NCBI GenBank assembly: GCA_902571425.1
Contig: CACGBZ010000001.1
Coordinates: forward strand, 1-64,000
Source: an uncultured Pelagibacteraceae bacterium
Lineage (GTDB): Bacteria; Pseudomonadota; Alphaproteobacteria; Pelagibacterales; Pelagibacteraceae
Length of the DNA: 64,000 nucleotides
Reading direction: 5' to 3'
The translations under genes were made by a program, and so were the position numbers. Positions within the stretch are counted from its first letter, which is position 1; each line of letters starts with the position of its first letter. The notes under the pieces are model-generated. The model had not been told where the DNA came from. It made no database searches and was given only the letters and a program-made list of their open reading frames with translations. This document shows positions 9,039 to 17,798 of this stretch, piece after piece.

Positions 9039-11131
9039 ATATTTTTTCTATTTTCAACCAAACTATCGACAACACTTGGATCTGCTAGAGTAGTTGTGTC
9101 TCCTAATTGACCATGCTCATTAGCAGCAATCTTTCTTAGAATTCTTCTCATTATTTTTCCTGACCTTGTCTTAGGAAGACCTGGAGTAAAATGAATAAGG
9201 TCTGGAGTTGCTAGAGGTCCGATTTGTTTTCTAACCCAAAGTTTTAAATCTCTTTCAAGTTCACCAGTTTCGTTTTCTCCTGCATTCAATGTTACATAAC
9301 AATATAATCCATTACCTTTTATATCGTGCGGATAGCCGACTACAGCAGCTTCAGCTACTTTTGGATGAGCAACAAATGCACTTTCAATTTCAGCTGTTCC
9401 AAGATTATGTCCAGAAACAATAATTACGTCATCTACACGACCAGTGATCCAGTAATATCCATCTTTATCCCTTCTACATCCATCGCCTGTGAAATATTTT
9501 CCATTAAATTGAGAAAAGTAAGTATCTATAAATCTTTGATGATCACCATAAACAGTTCTCATTTGTCCAGGCCATGATTGAGCTATACACAATCTTCCTT
9601 CCCCAGCTCCTTTAATTTCTTTGCCGTTTTTATCGACAAGCACTGGCTTAATTCCATAGAAAGGTTTTGTTGCAGATCCAGGTTTAAGTGGTATGGCACC
9701 TGTTTGAGGAGCAATCATTATTCCCCCAGTTTCTGTCTGCCACCATGTATCTACAATTGGGCATTTAGAATTACCTACAGTTTTATAATACCACATCCAA
9801 GCCTCTGGATTTATTGGTTCTCCCACCGTTCCTAAGAGCTTAAGTGATTTTCTAGAAGTTTTTTTAACTGGTTTATCTCCTTCACGCATTAAAGCTCTTA
9901 TTGCAGTCGGAGCTGTATAGAATGTATTTACTTTATATTTATCGACTATTTGCCACCATCTAGAACTATCAGGATAATTTGGGATTCCTTCAAACATTAT
10001 AGTAGTTGCACCATTCGAAAGTGGTCCATAAATAATGTAACTATGTCCAGTTACCCAGCCAATATCAGCAGTACACCAATAAATATCTTTTGGTTTGTAG
10101 TTGAAAATATATTGATGAGTCATTGATGCATAAACCATATAACCACCAGTAGTATGAAGAACTCCTTTAGGTTTCCCTGTTGAACCCGAAGTATATAAAA
10201 TAAACAAAGGATCCTCTGCGTTCATTTCCTCAGGTTCACAATTATTAGGAACATCTTTAATTAAATCATGATACCAAACATCTCTATTTTGATCCCAGTT
10301 GATATAATTACCTGTTCGTTTAACAACAATACATTTTTTAACATTTGGACAACTCATCAGAGCTTCATCAATTGTATATTTCAGTGGTATAGTTTTTCCA
10401 CCTCGTACTCCTTCATCTGCAGTAATGATGTATTCAGACTCGCAATCATTTACTCTTCCTGAAATAGAGTCTGCTGAAAAACCACCAAAAATAATTGAAT
10501 GTACTGCACCAATTCTCACACAGGCCAGCATTAAAATTGCTAACTCTGGAACCATCGTTAAATAAATTGTTACACGGTCACCTTTTTTAATTCCTAATTT
10601 TTTTAAACCATTTGCTGCTTTAGAAACTTTTTGATGAAGTTGTTTATAAGAAATTTTTTGACTATCTTTTGGATCATCTCCAACCCAAATAATAGCAGTT
10701 TTATCTTTTTTATCCTTTAAATGTCTATCAATGCAATTTACTGAAGCATTTAAAGTACCATCTTCAAACCATTTAATTTTTACTTCTTTTGTACTGTATT
10801 TTACGTCTTTAATTTTTTTATAAGGTTTTATCCAAGTAATTCTTTTTCCTTCTTTTCTCCAAAATTCATCATTACTCTTTATAGATTGAGAATATTTTTG
10901 CTGGTATTTACTTTTATTTGCTAAGCCACTTTTAACCCATTCTCGTTTTGTTTTAATAACAACTTCAGGAGGTGTATTTCCGTTTTCCTTTTTTGCTTTA
11001 ACTCTTTTTTTTGGTTTTTTAGAAGATTTTTTTCTAACTTTAGATCTTCTTTTCACCTTTTTTGAGGTTTTTTTTATAACTTTAGACTTTTTTTTTCTTA
11101 CCTTGCTTTTCTTCTTCTTTTTTTTTGGCAT
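9035..11131 (-). CDS. acsA: Acetyl-CoA synthetase with lysine-rich N-terminal tail
   Basis: The 698-residue product contains all adenylate-forming enzyme motifs of Acs: [46 protein letters not shown] and the C-terminal [13 protein letters not shown], which holds the lysine acetylated in homologues. It activates acetate to acetyl-CoA with ATP. Normal Acs begins near residue 55 here. Residues 1-48 are an extra tail of which 31 are Lys or Arg, with repeating KSKVRKK-like units and no acidic residue. No internal Met suits a shorter start, so the tail appears to be truly encoded. It lies 15 bp after the EVE gene, at the end of a leftward group. Confidence 0.95.
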   Translation of the reverse strand: MPKKKKKKSKVRKKKSKVIKKTSKKVKRRSKVRKKSSKKPKKRVKAKKENGNTPPEVVIKTKREWVKSGLANKSKYQQKYSQSIKSNDEFWRKEGKRITWIKPYKKIKDVKYSTKEVKIKWFEDGTLNASVNCIDRHLKDKKDKTAIIWVGDDPKDSQKISYKQLHQKVSKAANGLKKLGIKKGDRVTIYLTMVPELAILMLACVRIGAVHSIIFGGFSADSISGRVNDCESEYIITADEGVRGGKTIPLKYTIDEALMSCPNVKKCIVVKRTGNYINWDQNRDVWYHDLIKDVPNNCEPEEMNAEDPLFILYTSGSTGKPKGVLHTTGGYMVYASMTHQYIFNYKPKDIYWCTADIGWVTGHSYIIYGPLSNGATTIMFEGIPNYPDSSRWWQIVDKYKVNTFYTAPTAIRALMREGDKPVKKTSRKSLKLLGTVGEPINPEAWMWYYKTVGNSKCPIVDTWWQTETGGIMIAPQTGAIPLKPGSATKPFYGIKPVLVDKNGKEIKGAGEGRLCIAQSWPGQMRTVYGDHQRFIDTYFSQFNGKYFTGDGCRRDKDGYYWITGRVDDVIIVSGHNLGTAEIESAFVAHPKVAEAAVVGYPHDIKGNGLYCYVTLNAGENETGELERDLKLWVRKQIGPLATPDLIHFTPGLPKTRSGKIMRRILRKIAANEHGQLGDTTTLADPSVVDSLVENRKNI

Positions 11132-11146
11132 AGGACAATTTTTTTT

Positions 11147-11563
11147 TTAAATTTTACTCATGTTATTTATAATTTTCCAGCTTTTATAATCAACAGGCAT
11201 TACAGAAAGCCTACTTTGCTTTATCAGAGCTAAATGGCTTAAATCCTTATTTTTTTTAATACTTTCGAGCGTTATAGGCTTTGAAAATTTAGACTTAAAT
11301 TGAACAGTAACGGCAACAAATCTCCCTGTTTTGTCTGTTTTATCTATATACGATTCTTTAATAACTTTTACTATCCCAACTATCTCTTTTCCTATGTTTG
11401 AATGATAAAAAAAACATAGATCTCCTTTACTCATACTTTTTAAATTTTTTGCAGCTTGATAATTTCTGACACCATCCCAAGGTGCACCTTTAATTCCAGC
11501 TTTTTTTTGTTGGTCAATTGACCAAACATCTGGTTCAGATTTTAATAACCAATAATTCATCAT
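11147..11563 (-). CDS. EVE domain protein
   Basis: The 138-residue protein starts MNYWLLKSEPDVWSI and contains APWDGVRNYQAA and GDLCFFYHSN, the signature of the EVE/PUA-related domain (thymocyte nuclear protein 1 family). EVE domains bind modified nucleotides such as 5-hydroxymethyl or 5-formyl cytosine; a role for this bacterial single-domain form is not established. Two adjacent ATG codons exist and the second (11560) fits homologues equally well. It lies between the FkbM-like gene (6 bp) and acs (15 bp). Confidence 0.88.
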   Translation of the reverse strand: MMNYWLLKSEPDVWSIDQQKKAGIKGAPWDGVRNYQAAKNLKSMSKGDLCFFYHSNIGKEIVGIVKVIKESYIDKTDKTGRFVAVTVQFKSKFSKPITLESIKKNKDLSHLALIKQSRLSVMPVDYKSWKIINNMSKI

Positions 11564-11569
11564 GTAATT

Positions 11570-12271
11570 TTATTTTTCAAATCTATTTCTTATTAATTTA
11601 TTTAGTCTTTTGTAATGTTTTCTGTGAATAAAAGTAAGCAATTTTGAGACCAGGTTGTTCCAGACCGATTTCTTTCTCGAAAAAAACCAATCTATTTTAT
11701 TATGATCTAAACCAAATCCATAGTATGAAAAATCATTTTTAATTAATTTTTTTAAAATTTTAATTTTTTGAAATTTATTTAGGTGTAAATATTCAAGTGA
11801 AATATTTTTGATCTTGTATTTTTTAAAATCTAAAGACATAATTATCTCATAATCGCTGCCTTCGATATCAAGAGAAAAGTAATCTATTACTTTATTTTTA
11901 AAATATTTTAACAAAAAGTTATTTATTGAGATAGTATTTATTTTTTTTGTCTTAATTTTAGAGCCAGGGAAATGTTTTTTAACATGATTGATATTACTTG
12001 AAAATAATTGATAAAATGGAGCATCCTTATCGCTAAAAAAAAAATTAATTTTATTTTTTTTTTTACCAGTTATAGCAAAGTTAAAAATTTTAACAGACTT
12101 ATATTTCTTCCACGATTTTTTTAAAGTATTAATATTTAATGGATTTGCTTCAACTATAAAAATATTTTTATTTTTTGATTTATGTTTTTTAACAAATTCA
12201 GAAAAACCATCTCTAAAACCAGTTGATGGATCTAAATCTCCTGCGCCACCTCCTATGTGTAAAAAATTCAT
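11570..12271 (-). CDS. FkbM-like methyltransferase family protein
   Basis: The 233-residue protein has a glycine-rich first strand (FLHIGGGAGDLDP), an acidic residue after the second strand (IFIVEANP) and the distinctive IDYFSLDIEGSDYEII motif of FkbM-type SAM-dependent methyltransferases. Such enzymes often methylate sugars or polyketides; the substrate here is unknown. It is strongly AT-biased and lysine/asparagine rich, more so than its neighbours. It is placed in the tsaD / FkbM-like / EVE / acs leftward group. Confidence 0.75.
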   Translation of the reverse strand: MNFLHIGGGAGDLDPSTGFRDGFSEFVKKHKSKNKNIFIVEANPLNINTLKKSWKKYKSVKIFNFAITGKKKNKINFFFSDKDAPFYQLFSSNINHVKKHFPGSKIKTKKINTISINNFLLKYFKNKVIDYFSLDIEGSDYEIIMSLDFKKYKIKNISLEYLHLNKFQKIKILKKLIKNDFSYYGFGLDHNKIDWFFSRKKSVWNNLVSKLLTFIHRKHYKRLNKLIRNRFEK

Positions 12272-12290
12272 ATTATAATGTTATATATCA

Positions 12291-13364
12291 TTATAATTTT
12301 ATACCTGCACCCTTAAGAAAAACTGCATCTTCATCTAATGACCATCTAGGTTTTGCAGGATAATCTAAATTATTAAATTTGTTTAGTTTAAATCTTTCCA
12401 AACCTACCATTGCAATCATTGCTGCATTATCTCCACAAAATTCTATAGGTGGAAAAATACTTTTATAATTATTTTCTTCACATAGATTAATTAACATAGA
12501 CCTAATTTTTTTATTTGCTGCAACTCCTCCGGCAACAACGAAAATTTTTTCTTTTAATTCATTTATTTTTTCAAATTCAGTAAAAGCAATCTTTGTTTTT
12601 TTATATAAGATTTCCTCAATTGTTTTTTGAAAAGATGCGGCAAGATCATATTTATCTTGTTCTGATTTAATTGTTTTGCTTATCTTCAACACGGCAGTTT
12701 TTAGACCCGCAAAAGAAAGATTGCATCCTCCTTTGCTGAAAATTGGTTTTGGTAACTCATATTTTTCTGGATTACCTTTTTTGGCTAAAATTTCTATTTG
12801 AGGTCCTCCTGGAAATTCTATTCCTAAAAGCTTTGCCGTTTTGTCAAATGCCTCACCTAATGCATCATCAATAGTTGTTCCTAATCTTTTATATTTACCA
12901 AGGTTCTTAACACTTAAATATTGTGAGTGCCCACCTGAAATTAAAAGAAGTAAATATGGATAATTTAAATTTGTATTTAGTTTTGGACTTAAAGCATGTC
13001 CCTCTAAATGATTAACAGCTATAAAGGGTTTATTAATTGATGTTGCAAAAGCTTTACCAAAACTTAATCCTACTGATAGACAAACAATTAATCCAGGACC
13101 AGCGGTAGAAGCAACCGCATCTATTTCTTCAATTTTTCTTCCACTTTCATTAATAGCTTTTTTTACAATCCAATCAATTTTTTCAATGTGTGAACGTGCT
13201 GCTAGTTCTGGAACTACACCACCAAACTCCCTATGAACCTCCACTTGACTAGAAACAATATTCGATAAAACTACTGGGAATCCTTCTCCATTTTCAGTTA
13301 TTAAAGAAGCTGCAGTTTCATCACAACTAGTTTCTATTCCAAGAATTAAGGGTTTTTTGCTCAT
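12291..13364 (-). CDS. tsaD: tRNA N6-threonylcarbamoyladenosine transferase
   Basis: The 357-residue ASKHA-fold protein starts LILGIETSCDETAAS and carries the metal-binding HLEGHALSP, the LISGGHSQY nucleotide motif, and GGVAANKKIR. TsaD transfers the threonylcarbamoyl group to A37 of ANN-decoding tRNAs, acting with TsaB, TsaE and TsaC. Length and motifs are standard. It is divergent from hemC with only 54 bp between, so promoters for both lie in that space. Confidence 0.97.
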   Translation of the reverse strand: MSKKPLILGIETSCDETAASLITENGEGFPVVLSNIVSSQVEVHREFGGVVPELAARSHIEKIDWIVKKAINESGRKIEEIDAVASTAGPGLIVCLSVGLSFGKAFATSINKPFIAVNHLEGHALSPKLNTNLNYPYLLLLISGGHSQYLSVKNLGKYKRLGTTIDDALGEAFDKTAKLLGIEFPGGPQIEILAKKGNPEKYELPKPIFSKGGCNLSFAGLKTAVLKISKTIKSEQDKYDLAASFQKTIEEILYKKTKIAFTEFEKINELKEKIFVVAGGVAANKKIRSMLINLCEENNYKSIFPPIEFCGDNAAMIAMVGLERFKLNKFNNLDYPAKPRWSLDEDAVFLKGAGIKL

Positions 13365-13418
13365 ACAAATAGTTTTTAATAATTGTACAATCTTAATACA
13401 AGTAAGAAATAAATTTTT

Positions 13419-14336
13419 ATGAGAAAAAAAATAATAATTGGATCTAGGGGTAGCAAGCTTGCTTTACTTTATGCTCAAAAAGCCAAAGATAAGATTATTG
13501 AAAATACCAACCTTGGTAATGAAGAAATTTTAATTAAATCAATTACAACTAAAGGTGACGAAGTACAGGATATAAGATTATCTGAGCTTGGTGGCAAAGG
13601 TTTGTTTTCTAGTAATATTGAAAAAGAACTTCAGTTAAAAAATATTGATATTGCAGTCCATGCACTGAAAGATATGCCTGCTAATGAGACAGAAGGATTA
13701 AGGACAGATTCTTTTCTTGAAAGAAATGATCCTAGAGAGATTTTAATTACAAAGAACAAAAAAAAACTTAAAGACTTAAATGAAAAGTCAATTGTTGGTA
13801 CTTCATCATACAGAAGAGAATTTCAAATAAAAAAAATTAGACAAGATTTGAACTGTAAACTAATTAGAGGAAATGTAGATACTAGAATTAGAAAATTGAA
13901 TGAAGGGATGTATGATGCAATTATTTTGTCTTATGCTGGTATCAAATTTTTAAAATTTGAAAATGAAATTTCAGAAATTTTTTCAGCTGAAGAAATAATT
14001 CCTAGTGCAGGACAAGGCGTAATTGCTCTTCAGTGCAGGGAGAATGATGATGAGATAATTTCTATTTTAAATAAAATTAACCATGAGAAAACACATAAAA
14101 GAGCTCACCTTGAGAGAAATATTTTAAAAGTTTTAGATGGAGATTGTGAAACAGCAATTGGTGCTCATTCAGTGATTGATGGAGATAAGATTATAGTGGA
14201 GGCTGAACTTTTTTCTTTAGATGGTAAACAAAGGTTTTATGAAAAAAAAGTTGGTAATTTGAATGAGTTTAAAGAAATTGGTAAAGAGATTGGAATACTT
14301 TTAAAAACAAAATCGAATAATTCATATAAAAGATAA
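13419..14336 (+). CDS. hemC: Porphobilinogen deaminase (hydroxymethylbilane synthase)
   Basis: The 305-residue enzyme begins KKIIIGSRGSKLAL and contains HALKDMPA, RGNVDTRIRKL and the cofactor-attachment cysteine in LDGDCETAIGAH. It polymerises four porphobilinogens to hydroxymethylbilane for haem synthesis. It starts a rightward group and ends one base before hemD, so the two consecutive steps are translationally coupled. The divergent tsaD-hemC pair is common in alphaproteobacteria. Confidence 0.97.
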   Translation: MRKKIIIGSRGSKLALLYAQKAKDKIIENTNLGNEEILIKSITTKGDEVQDIRLSELGGKGLFSSNIEKELQLKNIDIAVHALKDMPANETEGLRTDSFLERNDPREILITKNKKKLKDLNEKSIVGTSSYRREFQIKKIRQDLNCKLIRGNVDTRIRKLNEGMYDAIILSYAGIKFLKFENEISEIFSAEEIIPSAGQGVIALQCRENDDEIISILNKINHEKTHKRAHLERNILKVLDGDCETAIGAHSVIDGDKIIVEAELFSLDGKQRFYEKKVGNLNEFKEIGKEIGILLKTKSNNSYKR

Positions 14337-14337
14337 T

Positions 14338-15036
14338 ATGCATATTTTGTTAACTAGACCATTGGAAGATTGTTCTGAAATGATATTAAAATTTCAATCA
14401 TTAGGACATCAAGTTTCTCATCTTCCATTAATAAGAATTGAAAAGGTTAATTATGAAGAAATTAACTTTCCTGTATATGGTGGAATTGTTTTTACCAGTG
14501 CAAATGCAGTAAAATTTTTAAATACAGTAAAATTAGATAAAAATATTAAATGCTTTTGTGTTGGAAACGCTACAGAAAATAAAGCTAGAAGCGTTGGTTT
14601 TCAAAATACAATTGCGGCTGAAGGAAATGTAACAAACTTAAAGGAGTTAATTATACAAAGTTATGATTCCAAAAATAAAGAATTACTTTACGTTAGTGGT
14701 GAAACAATATCGGTTGATTTAGATCAACAGTTACTAAGTGAAGGTTTAAAGGTAAAAAGAATTATTAATTACAGAGTAGATCATAATCAAAAATTTGATG
14801 AGAAATTTGTTGATGAATTAAAATTAAATATGCCTGATATGGTCTATGTTTACTCTCAAAATACTGCTTCAAGTTTCTTAAATTTCATAAAGATTTACCA
14901 AACCGAAAATTTATGGATGAATACAAATTTGATGTGTATAGGCGAAAAAACCTCGTCAATACTGAACGAAATTAAATGGAAAAAGATTTTTCTTTTTAAC
15001 CCTGGAGAAGAAGAGTTTTTGTTATATAAAATTTAG
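14338..15036 (+). CDS. hemD: Uroporphyrinogen-III synthase
   Basis: The 232-residue protein has the weakly conserved two-lobe HemD pattern: ILLTRPLEDC at the start, GGIVFTSANAVKFL, CFCVGNATENKARSVGF and YVYSQNTASSFL. It cyclises hydroxymethylbilane with inversion of ring D. Position immediately after hemC supports the call. It is 3 bp ahead of the mechanosensitive channel gene. Confidence 0.9.
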   Translation: MHILLTRPLEDCSEMILKFQSLGHQVSHLPLIRIEKVNYEEINFPVYGGIVFTSANAVKFLNTVKLDKNIKCFCVGNATENKARSVGFQNTIAAEGNVTNLKELIIQSYDSKNKELLYVSGETISVDLDQQLLSEGLKVKRIINYRVDHNQKFDEKFVDELKLNMPDMVYVYSQNTASSFLNFIKIYQTENLWMNTNLMCIGEKTSSILNEIKWKKIFLFNPGEEEFLLYKI

Positions 15037-15038
15037 AA

Positions 15039-16124
15039 ATGGAATTAATTAATAATTTTTCGGAGATATTTTTATCAGTATGGAATAAAGGAATTCTTGG
15101 TGTTGATATTTTTCAAATCTTAATTGGTATTGGAATATTTTTACTATTCTTAATTTTTAGAGGTCTAATAAGCAAATTAGTTATTAAAAAATTAGAAATT
15201 ATCTCGAAAAGAACAACGAATAAATTAGATGATACTTTTGTTCAATCACTTGTAGGTCCAGCAAGATTTTTACCAATTGTGCTAGGATTTTTTATTGCAA
15301 GCTACTACATGACTTTCTCACTAGAAGGAAGAGAAGTGGTAGATACAATTAATAGAACTTTGATCACTATTTTAATTTTTTGGGTAATTCACCAAATCAT
15401 AGAACCAATCTCATACATACTTAGTGGTTTAGACAAATTGTTAACAAGAGAACTTATTGGCTGGATAATTAAATCGTTAAAAATTTTAATTTTTATTTTA
15501 GGTTTAGCAGCAGTTTTAGAATTGTGGGGAATTAAAATAGGTCCAATCATTGCAGGTCTTGGATTGTTTGGTGTTGCTGTAGCATTAGGGGCACAAGATT
15601 TATTCAAAAATTTAATATCAGGAATTTTAGTTTTAGTTGAAAAGAGATTTAAAATTGGAGATTGGATAGCAGTCGAGGGTATTATTGAAGGTGTAGTAGA
15701 AAAGATTGGATTTAGATCAACAACAATCAGAAAGTTTGATAAATCTCTTGCTATTATTCCAAATTTTCAATTTGCCGAAAACGCAGTTGTAAATGTAAGT
15801 GAAACTTCAAATTGGTTAATCAGTTGGATTATTACACTTCAATATGACACTACGGTAGATCAGCTAAAAAAAATTAGAGATGAAATCGAAAGTCATATTA
15901 ATTCAAGCGAAGATTATAATACCTCAATTGGTGTTGCGGTAAGAGTTGATAAATTTTCTGATAGTTCAATAGATATGTATGTAAGATGCTTTACAAAAAC
16001 AGGAAGTTGGAATAATTGGCTTGATGTAAAAGAAAGATTAGCAATTGCGATTAAGGAAATTGTAGAAAAAAATGGTGCTTCATTTGCTTTCCCAAGTCAG
16101 TCGATTTATGTTGAGAAAAAATGA
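15039..16124 (+). CDS. MscS-family mechanosensitive ion channel
   Basis: The 361-residue protein has about five membrane segments in its first 190 residues, then the pore-lining and beta-domain signature GLFGVAVALGAQDLFKNLISG, followed by KIGDWIAVEGIIEGVVEKIGFRSTTIR. Such channels open under membrane tension to release solutes upon hypo-osmotic shock. Length is larger than E. coli MscS because of extra N-terminal helices. It is packed between hemD (2-bp gap) and yggT (4-bp overlap). Confidence 0.9.
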   Translation: MELINNFSEIFLSVWNKGILGVDIFQILIGIGIFLLFLIFRGLISKLVIKKLEIISKRTTNKLDDTFVQSLVGPARFLPIVLGFFIASYYMTFSLEGREVVDTINRTLITILIFWVIHQIIEPISYILSGLDKLLTRELIGWIIKSLKILIFILGLAAVLELWGIKIGPIIAGLGLFGVAVALGAQDLFKNLISGILVLVEKRFKIGDWIAVEGIIEGVVEKIGFRSTTIRKFDKSLAIIPNFQFAENAVVNVSETSNWLISWIITLQYDTTVDQLKKIRDEIESHINSSEDYNTSIGVAVRVDKFSDSSIDMYVRCFTKTGSWNNWLDVKERLAIAIKEIVEKNGASFAFPSQSIYVEKK

Positions 16125-16411
16125 TAGCTATTTTTTATTTAGTTTTACAAATTTTAAAATTGTACTCTTATGTTGTAATCGTCAATGTTATTGTAAGTTG
16201 GTTAATAGCTTTTAACGTTCTTAATACTCAAAATAGGTTTGTGTATGCAATTTTAGAGTTGAGTTACAAATTAACCGAGCCTTTCCTGAATAAAATTAGA
16301 CGTTTTTTGCCAAATTTAGGTTCACTAGATATTTCTCCAATCATTCTTCTTTTGTTGATTTGGTTTATCGAAATGTGTATGAAGCTGTACATTGCACCAA
16401 TGATTTTTTAA
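16121..16411 (+). CDS. YggT family membrane protein
   Basis: The 96-residue protein has two hydrophobic helices (about 3-30 and 70-94) and the YggT motif: VSWLIAF, then ELSYKLTEPFLNKIRRFLPNLGSLDISPIILLLLIWF. YggT proteins occur across bacteria and plastids; proposed roles include osmotic tolerance and membrane protein organisation. It overlaps the upstream MscS-like gene by 4 bp and precedes folD by 9 bp. Confidence 0.9.
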   Translation: MIAIFYLVLQILKLYSYVVIVNVIVSWLIAFNVLNTQNRFVYAILELSYKLTEPFLNKIRRFLPNLGSLDISPIILLLLIWFIEMCMKLYIAPMIF

Positions 16412-16420
16412 GAGAGAAAA

Positions 16421-17266
16421 ATGATTTTAATTGATGGAAAAAAAGCAGCCGCAGAATTAAGAGCAGAGTTAAAGGAAGAAGTTGCAGAGTTAAAATCAAA
16501 ACATAATAAAGTACCAGGTTTAACGGTAATACTGATTGGTGATTTAACACCTAGTCAGATTTATGTAAGAAATAAAGAGAAGTCAGCAAATGAGGTAGGA
16601 TTAAAATCTGAAGTAATTAAATATCCAGACTCAGTTGAAGAAAAGACTGTTCTAGAAAAAATTCAAGAACTAAACAGTGATGAAACTGTTTCAGGAATTT
16701 TAGTTCAACTTCCTTTACCTAAGCATATTGATAAGCAGAAAGTTATAGAAGCTATTGATCCCTCAAAAGATGTAGATGGATTTCATCCAATGAATGTAGG
16801 TAATCTTTCATCTGGTTACGAAAGTTCGATACCTTGTACTCCGCTTGGATGTTATTTGTTGATAAAAAAAATTGAACCTAATTTAAGTGGTAAAAAAGCT
16901 GTGGTTGTGGGTAGATCAAATTTAAATGGTAAACCAATGACACAACTTCTTTTAAAAGAAAATTGTACCGTAACTATAACTCATTCAAAAACTAAAGATT
17001 TAAAAGCTGAATGTTTAGAGGCAGATATAATTGTTGCAGCTGTAGGTATACCTGAACTTGTTAGAGGAGATTGGGTTAAAAAAGATGCTATTGTTATTGA
17101 TGTTGGTATAAATAAAACTGACAACGGTATAGTTGGTGATGTTCATTTTGATGAAGTTTCAAAAAATGCAAAAGCACTTACTCCAGTTCCAGGCGGTGTA
17201 GGTCCTATGACCATTGCTTGTTTACTTAAAAATACGATCGACTGTTTCAAAAGATCGCAAATTTAA
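16421..17266 (+). CDS. folD: Methylenetetrahydrofolate dehydrogenase / cyclohydrolase
   Basis: The 281-residue bifunctional enzyme shows GILVQLPLPKHID, DVDGFHPMNVG, CTPLGCYLLI, VVVGRSNLNGKPMTQLL and TPVPGGVGPMTIACLL. It interconverts 5,10-methylene- and 10-formyl-tetrahydrofolate and supplies the one-carbon units needed by PurH, among others. The catalytic lysine in the YVRNKEKSANEVG segment is present. AGAGAG upstream of the ATG is a good ribosome binding site. Confidence 0.97.
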   Translation: MILIDGKKAAAELRAELKEEVAELKSKHNKVPGLTVILIGDLTPSQIYVRNKEKSANEVGLKSEVIKYPDSVEEKTVLEKIQELNSDETVSGILVQLPLPKHIDKQKVIEAIDPSKDVDGFHPMNVGNLSSGYESSIPCTPLGCYLLIKKIEPNLSGKKAVVVGRSNLNGKPMTQLLLKENCTVTITHSKTKDLKAECLEADIIVAAVGIPELVRGDWVKKDAIVIDVGINKTDNGIVGDVHFDEVSKNAKALTPVPGGVGPMTIACLLKNTIDCFKRSQI

Positions 17267-17304
17267 TAATTAAACCCCAAGCTGTAATCTGTTAATTTAT
17301 TAGG

Positions 17305-17508
17305 ATGAAAAAACCTAAACGACCATACAGATTTGGTATAATTTTTTTGCTTCTTACAGTTCCACCTATTGGGGCAACTCAGCTAGGTTGGTATTTGCAT
17401 GACAAGCAAACTGGTTTTGATTATGGTATGATTGTAGGTACTGTATCAGTAATATACGCTGCATATTTAATGTATGAAAAAAACTGGCGTGAAGAAGATG
17501 AAGATTAA
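17305..17508 (+). CDS. Small membrane protein, unknown function
   Basis: The 67-residue product has a basic start (MKKPKRPYR), two hydrophobic helices at about 11-30 and 40-58, and an acidic tail (WREEDED). I do not recognise the family. The asymmetry of charge suggests both ends are on the cytoplasmic side or that the acidic tail faces a partner. It stands 38 bp after folD and 3 bp before the SHOCT-domain gene. Confidence 0.7.
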   Translation: MKKPKRPYRFGIIFLLLTVPPIGATQLGWYLHDKQTGFDYGMIVGTVSVIYAAYLMYEKNWREEDED

Positions 17509-17511
17509 ATT

Positions 17512-17787
17512 ATGGAAAAAATAATTTTTTTTGGACTGGTTATTCCAATTATGGCTTATGTTTTATACTTGGGTGGAATGGCAATTATGAATGGTTTTAA
17601 ATATAAGGAAGCTAATAGAGCTGAGAAAGAGGAAGCTGAAAGTGAGGGTAGAGAGACAAGTGAGACTTCTGGTGAACAAAGCAGCAATTTAAGTGATGAA
17701 CTTACTAAATTGAATGATTTAAAAGAAAAAGGAATTATTTCTCAAGAAGAATTTGAAAAGGCGAAAAATAAACTATTAAATAATTAA
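17512..17787 (+). CDS. SHOCT-domain membrane protein
   Basis: The 91-residue product has one N-terminal helix (about 3-27), a charged Glu/Ser-rich linker, and a C-terminal SHOCT motif (LTKLNDLKEKGIISQEEFEKAKNKLL; residues about 64-89). SHOCT domains are short helical modules found at ends of many bacterial membrane or stress proteins, thought to mediate assembly. It lies 11 bp upstream of the dehalogenase-like gene. Confidence 0.85.
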   Translation: MEKIIFFGLVIPIMAYVLYLGGMAIMNGFKYKEANRAEKEEAESEGRETSETSGEQSSNLSDELTKLNDLKEKGIISQEEFEKAKNKLLNN

Positions 17788-17798
17788 ATAGTTTAATC

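Noticed and set aside
11035-11131. Poly-A/T tract at the acs start as a sequencing or frameshift artefact
   Set aside because: The frame is continuous through the tract into a perfect Acs, and the codons are mixed Lys/Arg/Ser/Val, not a single homopolymer.
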